From Microbacterium sp. JZ31 (GTDB lineage Bacteria; Actinomycetota; Actinomycetes; Actinomycetales; Microbacteriaceae): 64,000 nucleotides of DNA. The notes beneath the pieces are model-generated. The model had not been told where the DNA came from. It did no database searches and worked only from the letters and a program-made list of their open reading frames with translations. Made by a program: the position numbers and the translations under genes. The DNA lies in assembly GCF_016805985.1 (NCBI RefSeq), contig NZ_CP017661.1, forward strand, positions 992,001 to 1,056,000, in the 5' to 3' direction. Each line of letters opens with the position of its first letter. Position 1 is the first letter of the stretch. Shown here one piece after another: positions 17,586 to 28,065 of the stretch.

Positions 17586-18710
17586 ATGAAGAAGATCGCT
17601 CTCACCGCCACCGCGGCCTTCGCGGTCCTGGCGCTCGGTCTCGCCGGCTGCTCCTCGGAGCGCGGCGGCGACACCGGAGGCGGCGCTGCCCCGGGTGAGT
17701 CCGAGGCTCCCGCCGGCTTCGAGGAAGGCGCCCGCATCGGCATCGCGCTTCCCGACAAGACCAGCGAGAACTGGGTGCTCGCGGGCGACCTGTTCACGCA
17801 GGGCCTCGAGGACGCCGGCTTCCAGGCGGACGTGCAGTACGCGCCCGCCAGCAACACGGTCGCCGAGCAGCAGAACCAGATCCAGGCCATGGTGACCTCG
17901 GGCGCGAAGGTCATCGTCATCGGCGCGAAGGACGGCAAGCAGCTCTCGACGCAGGTCGAGGCCGCCCGCGACGCCGGTGCGTACGTGATCGCGTACGACC
18001 GCCTGATCGAGAACACCGAGGCCGTCGACTACTACGTCGCATTCGACAACTTCAAGGTCGGCGAGCTGCAGGGTCAGGCGCTGCTGGACGGTCTCGAGGC
18101 GAACGCCGGCCACGACGCCCCGTACAACATCGAGCTCTTCTCGGGCTCGCCGGACGACGCGAACGCGGCCGTGTTCTTCGACGGCGCGATGAGCATCCTG
18201 CAGCCGAAGATCGACGACGGCACCCTGGTCGTCGGCTCGGGCCAGACCGAGATCGGCCAGACCGCCACGCAGGGCTGGCTCGCCGAGAACGCGCAGGAGC
18301 GCATGGACGGCATCCTGACGTCGACCTACGGCGACAAGGAGCTCGACGGCGTGCTGTCGCCCAACGACACGCTGGCGCGCGCGATCCTCACGTCGGTCGA
18401 CCAGGCCGGCAAGAAGCAGCCGGTCGTGACCGGTCAGGACTCGGAGGCCGAGTCGGTGCGCTGGATCATGGAGGACCGTCAGTACTCCACGATCAACAAG
18501 GACACCACGCTCCTCGTCGAGCAGACGATCAAGATGATCGGTCAGCTCCAGGCGGGCGAGCAGGTCGACGTGAACGATGAGGAGCAGTACGACAACGGCG
18601 TCAAGGTCGTGCCGGCGTACCTGCTCGACCCGGTGATCGTGACCAAGGAGAACGCGGCCGAGGCGTACGCCAACGTGCCGAGCCTCCTGGAGATCGTCGA
18701 GTCCTACTGA
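17586..18710 (+). CDS. chvE: Sugar-binding lipoprotein, ChvE-like
   Basis: Substrate-binding lipoprotein of 374 residues. The signal peptide ends in GLAGC with lipidated Cys22, then a Gly/Glu-rich linker. The mature part contains the ChvE-like segments MVTSGAKVIVIGAKDGKQL and YVIAYDRLIENTEAVDYYV, ending in VDYYVAFDNFKVGELQGQAL. Family members bind aldoses such as glucose, galactose, arabinose and xylose. It is the last gene of the transporter operon, and a strong GC-rich hairpin follows the stop. Confidence 0.93.
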   Translation: MKKIALTATAAFAVLALGLAGCSSERGGDTGGGAAPGESEAPAGFEEGARIGIALPDKTSENWVLAGDLFTQGLEDAGFQADVQYAPASNTVAEQQNQIQAMVTSGAKVIVIGAKDGKQLSTQVEAARDAGAYVIAYDRLIENTEAVDYYVAFDNFKVGELQGQALLDGLEANAGHDAPYNIELFSGSPDDANAAVFFDGAMSILQPKIDDGTLVVGSGQTEIGQTATQGWLAENAQERMDGILTSTYGDKELDGVLSPNDTLARAILTSVDQAGKKQPVVTGQDSEAESVRWIMEDRQYSTINKDTTLLVEQTIKMIGQLQAGEQVDVNDEEQYDNGVKVVPAYLLDPVIVTKENAAEAYANVPSLLEIVESY

Positions 18711-18724
18711 TCTGCAGTTCCTGC

Positions 18725-18756
18725 GAGGGCCGTCGGGTGTTCACCCGGCGGCCCTC
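18725..18756 (+). terminator. Hairpin terminator after the sugar transporter operon
   Basis: An 8-bp outer stem (GAGGGCCG/CGGCCCTC) and a 6-bp inner stem (CGGGTG/CACCCG) are separated by one mismatch and closed by a TT loop. No U-tract follows, as is common for actinobacterial terminators. Confidence 0.75.
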
Positions 18757-18778
18757 GTCCCGTGTCCGGGGTCGCTTC

Positions 18779-18784
18779 TAGGGT
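18779..18784 (+). promoter_or_regulatory. -10 element of the endonuclease gene (leaderless start)
   Basis: TAGGGT followed by 7 nt and the ATG at 18792; no Shine-Dalgarno sequence. Confidence 0.45.
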
Positions 18785-18791
18785 CGAGGGC

Positions 18792-19586
18792 ATGGGTTAT
18801 GCGCCGGACTTCCTGCATGTCGACGTGCCGCTGCCGGGTCTCGAAGGGGAGGCGGCCCGCGCCGCCGAGCGCCTCGACTACACGCACTTCACGGTGCTGC
18901 TGGATCGGGACCGCCGGCTCGCGCGGCTGACGGCCGTCAACATCGACGGTGCCGCGCTCGTCGACGTGCCGCGCGGCGACGACTGGCGCCTGGATGGCCG
19001 GATCCCCGCCGAATGGCAGGCAGGGCCGGAGGTCTACGCCCGCAACGACCTCGATCGCGGTCACCTCGTGCGGCGTCGCGACCCCGTGTGGGGCGAGGAC
19101 GCCCGCAAAGCGAACAGCGACACGTTCCACTACACGAACGCGGCGCCGCAGGCCTCGGGCTTCAACCAGTCGGAGGAGCTGTGGGTGGGGCTCGAGGACC
19201 ACGTGCTCGCCTACGCCGAGGCGACCGACCAGCGCGTCTCGGTCTTCACCGCGCCGGTGCTCGGCGCCGAGGACCTGCCGTACCGGGGCATCCTGGTGCC
19301 GCTGCGGTTCTTCAAGATCGCCGCCTGGGTGCGCGGCGAGCAGTTGCGCGCGACGGGGTTCGTGCTCGACCAGTCGCCCGTCGTCGACGTGGACGAGATC
19401 GAGCAGGGGGCCATGGCGGAGGCGCCTGACCTGGGTCCGTTCCGGACGTTCCAGGTGCCGATCGCCGAGATCGCCGAGCTCACGGGTCTCGGCCTCGCGC
19501 AGCTCGTCGAGGCCGACGTGCTTCCCCGCACGGCGCGCGCGGAGCCGTGGCGCCGCCTCATGTCCGCGGACGACGTCCGCCTCTGA
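18792..19586 (+). CDS. DNA/RNA non-specific endonuclease (NUC1/NucA family)
   Basis: Beta-beta-alpha metal nuclease of 264 residues. The family signature is NDLDRGHLVRRRD, with the catalytic His in DRGH, followed by DTFHYTNAAPQASGFNQS, whose Asn residues coordinate the metal in family members. The protein starts at the chain itself: no signal peptide or membrane helix is seen, unlike most secreted NucA/Serratia-type nucleases. No inhibitor gene is adjacent. It lies between a terminator and a convergent HNH gene, so is probably a single-gene unit. Role (nutrient, stress or defence) is not evident. Confidence 0.86.
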   Translation: MGYAPDFLHVDVPLPGLEGEAARAAERLDYTHFTVLLDRDRRLARLTAVNIDGAALVDVPRGDDWRLDGRIPAEWQAGPEVYARNDLDRGHLVRRRDPVWGEDARKANSDTFHYTNAAPQASGFNQSEELWVGLEDHVLAYAEATDQRVSVFTAPVLGAEDLPYRGILVPLRFFKIAAWVRGEQLRATGFVLDQSPVVDVDEIEQGAMAEAPDLGPFRTFQVPIAEIAELTGLGLAQLVEADVLPRTARAEPWRRLMSADDVRL

Positions 19587-19627
19587 ACGGCGCACCGGCG
19601 CCGCAGGTCCGCGTGCATCGCCGCCGC

Positions 19628-20959
19628 TCAGAACGGCGCGGGTTCGGCGACGACCAGGTCTAACACGGCGCCCGCGGGCATGACGTCCTCGAGCGCGACC
19701 ACCGGCGCGATCACCTGGGCGAGTGCCTGAAAGCGAACGACGGGGGTGGCGGCATGCGTGTACGTGCGGCCGAGGGGAGAGATCCACTCGATGACTCCGT
19801 CCTCGCCCTGGTGCATCCTCCAGGGCGAATGGTGTTTGAGCATGTGGTGGGTCTCACACAGGTGAGCGAGATTCGTCACCGTGGTCCGCCCGCGTTCGGC
19901 GTGCGCGACGGTGTGATCGAGGTCGGACCGGCGTGCCGGTTGCCGGCACCCGGGGAACCGGCAGTGCTCGTCCCGCGCGACCAGGAATCGGCGCTGTGAC
20001 GCCGTCGGGGTGTGGGTGTCCACGGTGCGAAGGCAGCCCGTGTCGGGGTCGGTGAACAGTCGGACCCACGTGGGTGCGCGCGTGGCGAGACGACGAGCCG
20101 CGTCGGGATCGATCGGGCCGTATCCGGCGAGGAGTGCGGAGTCGTCGCCGAGGCCGAGCAGCGTGTCGGCGGGGATCGAGACCTGGACGGCGGCGCGGAT
20201 CGCATCCAGCCCGTCCCCGGAAGTGGGGGCGCCGGTGAGGATCAGGTCGGTGGCGACGTCCGCACGGATGTGATCCATCGTCCGCTCCTGTCCGTCCGCG
20301 GCGCGCTTGATGACCCGAGCCATCTGCGTGAGCCGATCGTGCGCCCCGAACACGAGCACCGCGGGGGCGACGATGCGGAGTTCTCCCATCCCGTCCTCGA
20401 GGGGTGTCAGCCACACGCCGCGGGCGTCCATCGCCCGTTCGTGCCGCGCGGTCAGCGGGAGCGGGTCGATCCTCTCGGCGAGGGCCTTCGCGATCGGTCG
20501 CAGCGCGGCTGCGGTCGTGTTCTCCGCCCGTGCCAGGACGATGCCCTCGTACTCGGTCCGGGCGCCCTCGTCGAGCCGGGCCCCCGCCGCCGTGATCACG
20601 CGGGCGTGCGCGTCGCTGACGCGCCCCTCGCCGAGGGCAGCGAACGTGGCGGGGAACTCGGACACGAGCGTGACGGCGTCGCACATCCGCACTCGCACCG
20701 TCGCATCCGGCACGCGTACGACGGACGCGACCTCAGCCGCCATCGACCGGAAGGCGAACTTGTGATCCGAGGTCGATCCGCTTCGCGCGGACTGAGCCTT
20801 CGCGATGCCCGCGAGCTCGGCGAGGATCAACGCCGACTCCGCCTGCAGGCGCGCCATCTGCCCCTGCACCTCTGCGTACGCCTCCACCAGCGCTGACGCA
20901 CGCGAGTGCTCCTCGGTCGTGGGAACCCACGATCCGGAAGAGAATCCCTGCGTCGTCAT
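19628..20959 (-). CDS. DUF222 / HNH endonuclease-domain protein (13E12 repeat family)
   Basis: Protein of 443 residues with an N-terminal DUF222 region and a C-terminal HNH nuclease domain: CRFPGCRQPARRSDLDHTV carries the zinc-type cysteines and the DH pair, and LCETHHMLKHH completes the motif. Members are abundant and multicopy in actinobacteria; their role is not established and mobility has been suggested. Start ATG 20959 is preceded by AGGAG. Its codon use and GC content look like the neighbours. No terminal repeats or target duplications were seen around it. Confidence 0.87.
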   Translation of the reverse strand: MTTQGFSSGSWVPTTEEHSRASALVEAYAEVQGQMARLQAESALILAELAGIAKAQSARSGSTSDHKFAFRSMAAEVASVVRVPDATVRVRMCDAVTLVSEFPATFAALGEGRVSDAHARVITAAGARLDEGARTEYEGIVLARAENTTAAALRPIAKALAERIDPLPLTARHERAMDARGVWLTPLEDGMGELRIVAPAVLVFGAHDRLTQMARVIKRAADGQERTMDHIRADVATDLILTGAPTSGDGLDAIRAAVQVSIPADTLLGLGDDSALLAGYGPIDPDAARRLATRAPTWVRLFTDPDTGCLRTVDTHTPTASQRRFLVARDEHCRFPGCRQPARRSDLDHTVAHAERGRTTVTNLAHLCETHHMLKHHSPWRMHQGEDGVIEWISPLGRTYTHAATPVVRFQALAQVIAPVVALEDVMPAGAVLDLVVAEPAPF

Positions 20960-21152
20960 GTCTGTGATTCTCCTCGGGGCCACCGACATTTCGAGCGCGA
21001 AGAACCGCAGATCATGGCATGGAAAAGCGTTTGTGGAGAGCACATCCCAAGCGGGCCCTGTGGACGAGAGATCCGCTCGTCGCACGGGGCCATCGTCACC
21101 GCTCACCCCCACCGGCGGTCGCCCAGCCGCGGTCCCATACCCTTGAGGGGAT

Positions 21153-22935
<1,783 letters not shown>

Positions 22936-22945
<10 letters not shown>

Positions 22946-22997
22946 GCCTGATCGGCTGAGCCAGCCGACCCGAGACCGGCTGACCCGGATCGGCTGA
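22936..22997 (+). repeat. Four imperfect copies of GATCGGCTGA with a small hairpin
   Basis: Copies start at 22936 (covering the ABC-F stop codon), 22950, 22974 (GACCGGCTGA) and 22988, spaced 14, 24 and 14 bp. Between copies 2 and 3, TCGGCTG (22952-22958) pairs with CAGCCGA (22962-22968) to form a 7-bp stem. The convergent ends of the ABC-F and RecQ genes make a weak bidirectional terminator plausible. Confidence 0.55.
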
Positions 22998-23024
22998 CCA
23001 CGCGCGACGCGGGAGCGGAGCCCG

Positions 23025-24641
23025 TCAGCTCGCCGACCGCAGCACCTCGTTCTCCTCGACGACTCTGAGGGCGAGCGTCTTGTAGCCCGCGCTCTCGAAG
23101 AACACGGTCATGCGGTCGTCCTCGACCTCCATCACGGTGCCGGGACCCCACTCCTCGTGGTCGACGCGCTCGTCGACCTGCCAGCCGCGGTCCGGTGCCG
23201 CGGCCTCCTCGAACGCGGATCCGGCCGCGCAGGTGTCGCAGTTGCCGCAGGGCTCGTCGAGCGGCTGGCCGAAGTAGCCGAGAAGCACCTGCCGGCGGCA
23301 CCGTCGTGTCTCGGCGTAGGAGCGCAGCATCTCGATGCGCGAGCGGTCGATGCGCTCACGCTCCTCGACGCGCTCGAGCGCCTGCTCGACCGCACGCTCG
23401 GCATCCACGCCGCCGCGCAGGCGGGCTCCGCGGCGGCCCAGCCGCGCCGTGGCGGTGTCGACGAGCAGCGTCAGCAGAGCCGTCACACGCCGCGCCGACA
23501 GGCCCGTCGCCTCGACGAGACGCGTCCGCGGCGTCTCGCTCTGCCCGAGCGCGGCGACCACCTTCGAGAGCTCGGCGCGCCCTGGTCGCTTCGTGGCGAA
23601 GTAGCGGCGCAGCGCGAGGTCCTCGGGGCGGTAGTGCAGCGTCGCGCGGGCCGGCTCGCCGTCGCGGCCGGCGCGGCCCATCTCCTGGTAGTACGCGTCC
23701 ACGGACTCGGGCGCGTCGGCGTGCACGACGAAGCGCACGTCCTCCTTGTCGATCCCCATCCCGAACGCCGAGGTCGCGCACACGACGTCGAGCGAGCCGT
23801 CGAGGAACTCCCGGTGCACGCGATCGCGCTCCCGAGCGGGCAGCCCGCCGTGATACGCGGCCGCCCGCTTCCCGCGCGCGACCAGCTCCTCGGCGTAGCT
23901 CTCGGTCTCGCGCCGCGTGGCGACGTAGAGCAGCCCGGTGCCCTCGGCCTCGGCGACCTCGGCGAGGACGGCCGCGCGCTTCTCGCCGTCCTCGGCGTAT
24001 CGGCGCACCGCGAGCTCGATGTTGGGCCGGTCGATGTCGCCGAGCAGGATGCGCGGATCGCGCAGGCCGAGGCGGGTGACGATCTCCTCGCGCACCGGCG
24101 TCGAGGCCGTGGCGGTGAGCGCGACGATCGGCGGGCGGCCCAGCCGCTCCGCCGCCGCGCCGATCAGCAGGTAGTCGGGACGGAAGTCGTGGCCCCACGA
24201 CGCGATGCAGTGCGCCTCGTCCACGACGAGCATCGAGACCTCCAGCTCCGCGAGGGACTGCTGCACGTCCTCCTTCGCGAGCTGCTCGGGCGCGAGGAGC
24301 ACGTACTCGGCCTCGCCGGAGCGCAGCCGCCGCCACGCGTCCTTCGTCCTGCGCGCACCGCCGGCCGAATGCAGCGCGACGGCCTCAGGCGCGTCCGGCG
24401 CCTGCCGCAGACCGGCGATCTGGTCCTCCTGCAGCGCGATCAGCGGCGACACCACGACCGTGATGCCCTCCCGCAGCTGCGCCGCGACCTGGTACACCGC
24501 CGACTTGCCGTATCCCGTCGCGAGGACCGCGAGCACGTCCTGCCCGCTCACCGCCGCCTGAATGGCCTCGAGCTGGGCGGGCCGCAGGTGCTCCCAGCCG
24601 AAGGTCGTGCGGGCCACCTGCTGGATCTCGTCTTGCTTCAC
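23025..24641 (-). CDS. recQ: RecQ-family ATP-dependent DNA helicase
   Basis: SF2 DNA helicase of 538 residues. Motif I is ATGYGKSAVYQ (a variant of TGGGKS), motif II is VVDEAHC, motif VI is QEMGRAGRDG. The RecQ-Ct zinc-binding cysteines are in RRCRRQVLLGYFGQ and CGNCDTC, then a short winged-helix region. No HRDC domain is present; instead the last 55 residues (DERVDHEEWGPGTVMEVEDD) resemble the SH3-like tail seen in some UvrD/PcrA helicases. Start GTG 24641 gives the usual N-terminus; no strong Shine-Dalgarno sequence. It is convergent with the ABC-F gene. Confidence 0.9.
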   Translation of the reverse strand: MKQDEIQQVARTTFGWEHLRPAQLEAIQAAVSGQDVLAVLATGYGKSAVYQVAAQLREGITVVVSPLIALQEDQIAGLRQAPDAPEAVALHSAGGARRTKDAWRRLRSGEAEYVLLAPEQLAKEDVQQSLAELEVSMLVVDEAHCIASWGHDFRPDYLLIGAAAERLGRPPIVALTATASTPVREEIVTRLGLRDPRILLGDIDRPNIELAVRRYAEDGEKRAAVLAEVAEAEGTGLLYVATRRETESYAEELVARGKRAAAYHGGLPARERDRVHREFLDGSLDVVCATSAFGMGIDKEDVRFVVHADAPESVDAYYQEMGRAGRDGEPARATLHYRPEDLALRRYFATKRPGRAELSKVVAALGQSETPRTRLVEATGLSARRVTALLTLLVDTATARLGRRGARLRGGVDAERAVEQALERVEERERIDRSRIEMLRSYAETRRCRRQVLLGYFGQPLDEPCGNCDTCAAGSAFEEAAAPDRGWQVDERVDHEEWGPGTVMEVEDDRMTVFFESAGYKTLALRVVEENEVLRSAS

Positions 24642-24723
24642 CGGACCACTTCACCCTGCCCGGCCGGATCCCTCAACGGGCTTGCGCGAAGCGCGGTGCG
24701 TCGGCGATCCTGCCGTCGCCGGC

Positions 24724-25233
24724 TCAGGCGCCGGGCACCGTGTCGAAGCCGAGGCTGAGGCGACGCAGGAGCGTCGCCAGGCGATCGCGCTCGGTTGTGC
24801 TGAGGCGGTCGAGCAGTTCGGCCTCGGCATCCATCAGGCGCGTGATCGCGGCGTCGACGCGCACCCGGCCGTCGTCCGTGAGCGTGACGAGCACGCTGCG
24901 CCCGTCGCCAGGATCCGCCTCGCGCCGCACGAAGCGCCGGCCGACGAGCCGGTCGATCCGGTTCGTCATGGTGCCGCTCGAGACGAGCGTCTGCTGCAGC
25001 AGCTGCTTCGGGCTGAGCTGATACGGATCTCCCGCGCGGCGCAGCGCGGACAGCACGTCCCACTCCCAGGGCTCGATGTCGGTGCGGCGGAACGCGTCGC
25101 GGCGCGCGCGGTCGAGGTGGCGCGAGAGCCGGTCGACGCGCGAGAGCACCTCCATGGGCGAGAAGTCGAGGTCGGGGCGCTGCTGCGCCCACGCGCCGAC
25201 GATGCGGTCGACCTCGTCCGTCTCGGATGCCAT
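24724..25233 (-). CDS. MarR-family transcriptional regulator
   Basis: Winged-helix regulator of 169 residues. The DNA-binding region is TLVSSGTMTNRIDRLVGRRF with the wing READPGDGRSVLVTLTDDG, and the C-terminal helix LSTTERDRLATLLRRLSL fits the dimer interface. The first 35 residues form an additional N-terminal helix pair. ATG 25233 lies 6 nt after a CATAAT -10. A divergent tRNA gene and glmU lie upstream and recQ downstream, giving no clear target; MarR proteins usually control a neighbouring efflux or stress gene, but none stands out. Confidence 0.9.
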   Translation of the reverse strand: MASETDEVDRIVGAWAQQRPDLDFSPMEVLSRVDRLSRHLDRARRDAFRRTDIEPWEWDVLSALRRAGDPYQLSPKQLLQQTLVSSGTMTNRIDRLVGRRFVRREADPGDGRSVLVTLTDDGRVRVDAAITRLMDAEAELLDRLSTTERDRLATLLRRLSLGFDTVPGA

Positions 25234-25239
25234 CCGGTC

Positions 25240-25245
25240 ATTATG
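25240..25245 (-). promoter_or_regulatory. -10 element of the MarR gene (leaderless start)
   Basis: On the minus strand CATAAT is followed by 6 nt (GACCGG) and ATG; no Shine-Dalgarno sequence. Confidence 0.55.
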
Positions 25246-25416
25246 CCGCGACCTTCGCGTGCCGTTCACCGCCGCCGCGTCCCGGAGCGTGAGGCGTGGG
25301 CCGCGCCCGCGCGGCACCGGCGCCGCGCCCGATCCGCGCGACGAGGGCGCGTCCGTCCCGCGGATGCGCGAGTGGCAGACTTGACTCGCGGTTCCGTGCA
25401 TCCGGACGGGCCGCGG

Positions 25417-25488
25417 TCCGCCATGGTGTAACGGCAGCACGACAGCCTTTGGAGCTGTGAGGACCAGGTTCGAATCCTGGTGGCGGAG
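25417..25488 (+). tRNA. tRNA-Gln (anticodon UUG)
   Basis: A 72-nt cloverleaf: acceptor TCCGCCA/TGGCGGA, anticodon stem ACAGC/GCTGT around loop CTTTGGA (anticodon TTG), T-arm CAGG-TTCGAAT-CCTG, discriminator G, no encoded CCA. A TTGACT at 25381 may be a -35. The glmU ATG begins at 25490, a single base after the 3' end. Confidence 0.93.
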
Positions 25489-25489
25489 C

Positions 25490-26956
25490 ATGACCGAGAA
25501 CACCGATCTGGCCATCGTCATCCTCGCCGCGGGGCAGGGCACGCGGATGCGCTCGAAGCTGCCCAAGGTGCTGCACCCGATCGGCGGCCGCACGCTGCTG
25601 GGCCACGTGCTGCACACCGCGCAGCAGCTGCCCGCCTCGATGGTGCGGGTCGTCGTGCGTCACGAGCGCGACCGCATCGTGCAGGCGCTCGAGGACATCC
25701 CGGGCGTCGACGTGGTCGACCAGGACGAGATCCCCGGCACGGGTCGTGCCGTGCAGCTCGCGGTGGAGGCGCTGCCCGCTGAGTTCGACGGCGACGTGCT
25801 CGTGCTCTCGGGCGACGTGCCGCTGCTCGAGACCGATACGCTCGGCGCGCTGCTCGAGGCGCATCGCGCGGCCGCGGCCGAGGCGACGCTGCTGAGCGCG
25901 AAGCTGGACGACCCCACGGGCTACGGCCGCGTGATCCGCGACGCGGACGGATCGGTCGCCCGCATCGTGGAGCAGAAGGACGCGAGCGAGGCCGAGGCCG
26001 CGGTCGCCGAGATCAACGCCGGCGTCTACGTCTTCCGCGCCGCGTCGCTGCGCGAGAGCCTCGCACGCGTGGGCACCGCCAACGCCCAGGGCGAGATGTA
26101 CCTGACCGACGTCGTGCGCCTGCTGCGCGAGGCCGGTCGCCAGGTCGCGGCGCAGGCCGCGTCCGACGCCCGCATCGCGCTCGGCGTGAACGACCGCGTG
26201 CAGCTGGCGGAGGCCGCCGCCATCCTGAACGCCCGGATCGTGCGACGCTGGCAGCGCGAGGGCGTCACGATCCAGGATCCGGCGACGACGTGGATCGACG
26301 ACACCGCAACCCTCGCGCAGGACGTCACGATCCTGCCGAACACCCACATCGTGGGAGCCACGACGATCGCCGAGGGCGCGACCATCGGCCCCGACACGTC
26401 GCTCATCGACTGCGAGGTGGGGGAGGGCGCGACGGTGCGCCGCGCGGATGCGACGCTCGCGGTGATCGGCGCGGGCGCGAGCGTGGGGCCCTTCGCCTAT
26501 CTGCGCGCGGGCGCCGAGCTCGCGGCGGGCGCGAAGGTCGGCACCTACGTCGAGGTCAAGAACTCCCAGATCGGCGCGGGATCGAAGGTGCCGCACCTGT
26601 CGTACGTGGGCGACACCACGATCGGCCGGGGCGTCAACCTCGGTGCCGGGGCCATCACCGCGAACTACGACGACATCGCCAAGCACCGCACCGAGATCGG
26701 CGACGAGGTGCACACCGGGTCTCATAACGTCTTCGTGGCGCCGGTTAGGATTGAGGCCGGCGCGAAGACCGGAGCCGGGGCCGTGATCCGCAAGGACGTC
26801 CCCGCCGGAGCTCTCGCCCTGAGTGTCGCCCCTCAGCGCAACATCGAGGGGTGGGTGGACAAGAACCGAGCGGGCACCGCAGCGGCCGCTGCCGCGGAGC
26901 GCGCCCGAAGCGCAGAGAAGGCGGCCGATGGCGCGCAAGAGCAGGACGACCACTGA
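25490..26956 (+). CDS. glmU: Bifunctional UDP-GlcNAc pyrophosphorylase / glucosamine-1-phosphate acetyltransferase
   Basis: Cytoplasmic enzyme of 488 residues making UDP-N-acetylglucosamine for peptidoglycan. The N-terminal uridyltransferase domain begins with ILAAGQGTRMRSKLPKVL at about residue 11. The C-terminal left-handed beta-helix shows hexapeptide repeats from about residue 255 (ILPNTHIVG to AGAVIRKDV), with the acetyltransferase His region GVNLGAGAITANYD. The Ala/Glu-rich C-terminus is typical of actinobacteria. The ATG starts one base after tRNA-Gln, so no separate ribosome-binding site exists. The end overlaps prs by 29 bp. Confidence 0.95.
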   Translation: MTENTDLAIVILAAGQGTRMRSKLPKVLHPIGGRTLLGHVLHTAQQLPASMVRVVVRHERDRIVQALEDIPGVDVVDQDEIPGTGRAVQLAVEALPAEFDGDVLVLSGDVPLLETDTLGALLEAHRAAAAEATLLSAKLDDPTGYGRVIRDADGSVARIVEQKDASEAEAAVAEINAGVYVFRAASLRESLARVGTANAQGEMYLTDVVRLLREAGRQVAAQAASDARIALGVNDRVQLAEAAAILNARIVRRWQREGVTIQDPATTWIDDTATLAQDVTILPNTHIVGATTIAEGATIGPDTSLIDCEVGEGATVRRADATLAVIGAGASVGPFAYLRAGAELAAGAKVGTYVEVKNSQIGAGSKVPHLSYVGDTTIGRGVNLGAGAITANYDDIAKHRTEIGDEVHTGSHNVFVAPVRIEAGAKTGAGAVIRKDVPAGALALSVAPQRNIEGWVDKNRAGTAAAAAAERARSAEKAADGAQEQDDH

Positions 26957-27965
26957 CGACGAGCGACAGCGGGGCATCGCCCCCGGGATCGTCGCGAAGA
27001 CAAAGAAGCGCCTCGTCGTGGTGGCCGGGGGCTCGCACCCGGAGCTCGCGCACGCGATCGCCGAGCAGCTCGGCATCGAGGTCGCCCCGACCGAGCGTCG
27101 CACCTTCGCCTCGGGCGAGATCTACACCCGCTTCGAGACCTCGATGCGCGGCGCCGACGTCTTCCTCATCCAGACGTTCGGCAGCCCCGTCAACGAGTGG
27201 ATCATGGAGATGCTCATCATGCTCGACGCGCTCAAGCGCGCGTCGGCCAAGCGCATCACGGTGGTCGCGCCGTACTACCCGTACTCGCGCCAGGACAAGA
27301 AGGGCCGGGGCCGCGAGCCGATCTCGGCCCGACTCGTGACGGATCTCATCGCGACCGCGGGCGCCGACCGCATCATGAGCGTCGACCTGCACGCCGCGCA
27401 GATCCAGGGCTTCTTCAACGGTCCCGTCGACCACCTGTTCGCCAAGCCGATCCTCGCCCGCTACTTCGCGGACTCGCTGCAGGGCGAGGACCGCGAGACG
27501 CTGACGGTGGTCTCGCCCGACATGGGCCGAGTGCGCGTGGCCGACACGTGGGCCGAGGAGTTCGGGGCGCCGCTCGCGATCATCCACAAGCGCCGCGATC
27601 CCAAGGTGGCGAACCAGGTCACGGTGCACGAGATCGTCGGCGAGGTCAGCGGCCGCACCTGTCTGCTGGTCGACGACATGATCGACACGGGCGGCACGAT
27701 CGTGAAGGCCGCGCAGGCGCTCAAGGCGAACGGCGCCCGCAAGGTGATCGTCGCGGCCACGCACGCGATCTTCAGCGACCCCGCGGCCCAGCGCCTGCAG
27801 GACGCGTCGATCGACGAGGTCGTCGTCACGGACACGGTGCCTCTCGCGCAGGAGCGTCGCTTCGACAAGCTCACGGTCCTCTCCGCCGCGCCGCTGCTCG
27901 CGCGCGCGATCAAGGAGGTCTTCGACGACGGATCCGTCACGAGCATGTTCGACGGGGCGGCGTAA
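26928..27965 (+). CDS. prs: Ribose-phosphate pyrophosphokinase
   Basis: PRPP synthetase of 345 residues, transferring pyrophosphate from ATP to ribose-5-phosphate for nucleotide, histidine and tryptophan synthesis. Diagnostic segments are PYYPYSRQDKKGRGREPIS (ATP/Mg region), SVDLHAAQIQGFFNGPVDHL and the PRPP loop LVDDMIDTGGTI. An N-terminal extension of about 20 residues (MARKSRTTTDDERQRG) precedes the fold; this start overlaps glmU by 29 bp, and no closer internal start is better supported. The glmU-prs pairing is conserved in actinobacteria. Confidence 0.95.
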   Translation: MARKSRTTTDDERQRGIAPGIVAKTKKRLVVVAGGSHPELAHAIAEQLGIEVAPTERRTFASGEIYTRFETSMRGADVFLIQTFGSPVNEWIMEMLIMLDALKRASAKRITVVAPYYPYSRQDKKGRGREPISARLVTDLIATAGADRIMSVDLHAAQIQGFFNGPVDHLFAKPILARYFADSLQGEDRETLTVVSPDMGRVRVADTWAEEFGAPLAIIHKRRDPKVANQVTVHEIVGEVSGRTCLLVDDMIDTGGTIVKAAQALKANGARKVIVAATHAIFSDPAAQRLQDASIDEVVVTDTVPLAQERRFDKLTVLSAAPLLARAIKEVFDDGSVTSMFDGAA

Positions 27966-27966
27966 G

Positions 27967-27985
27967 CCATAGGAACCCCATAGGG
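27967..27985 (+). promoter_or_regulatory. CATAGG direct-repeat box A, upstream of the flavin cassette
   Basis: CCATAGGAACCCCATAGGG holds two CATAGG half-sites 11 bp apart, the spacing expected for an OmpR-family response regulator. A -10-like TAGGTT begins at 28016, 48 bp after the start of the first half-site. The same motif is found at 34728-34745 and 36171-36189. Confidence 0.6.
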
Positions 27986-28065
27986 TCCGTTCATCCCGCC
28001 CCGAAGCGACCCGGTTAGGTTTGCCTCACAGCCGCGACGCGCGGCACCGACGACAGGGGACCGAC

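Noticed and set aside
19628..20959. DUF222/HNH gene as an insertion sequence or intein
   Set aside because: No terminal repeats, target duplications or transposase were seen. It is kept as a free-standing HNH-domain protein.
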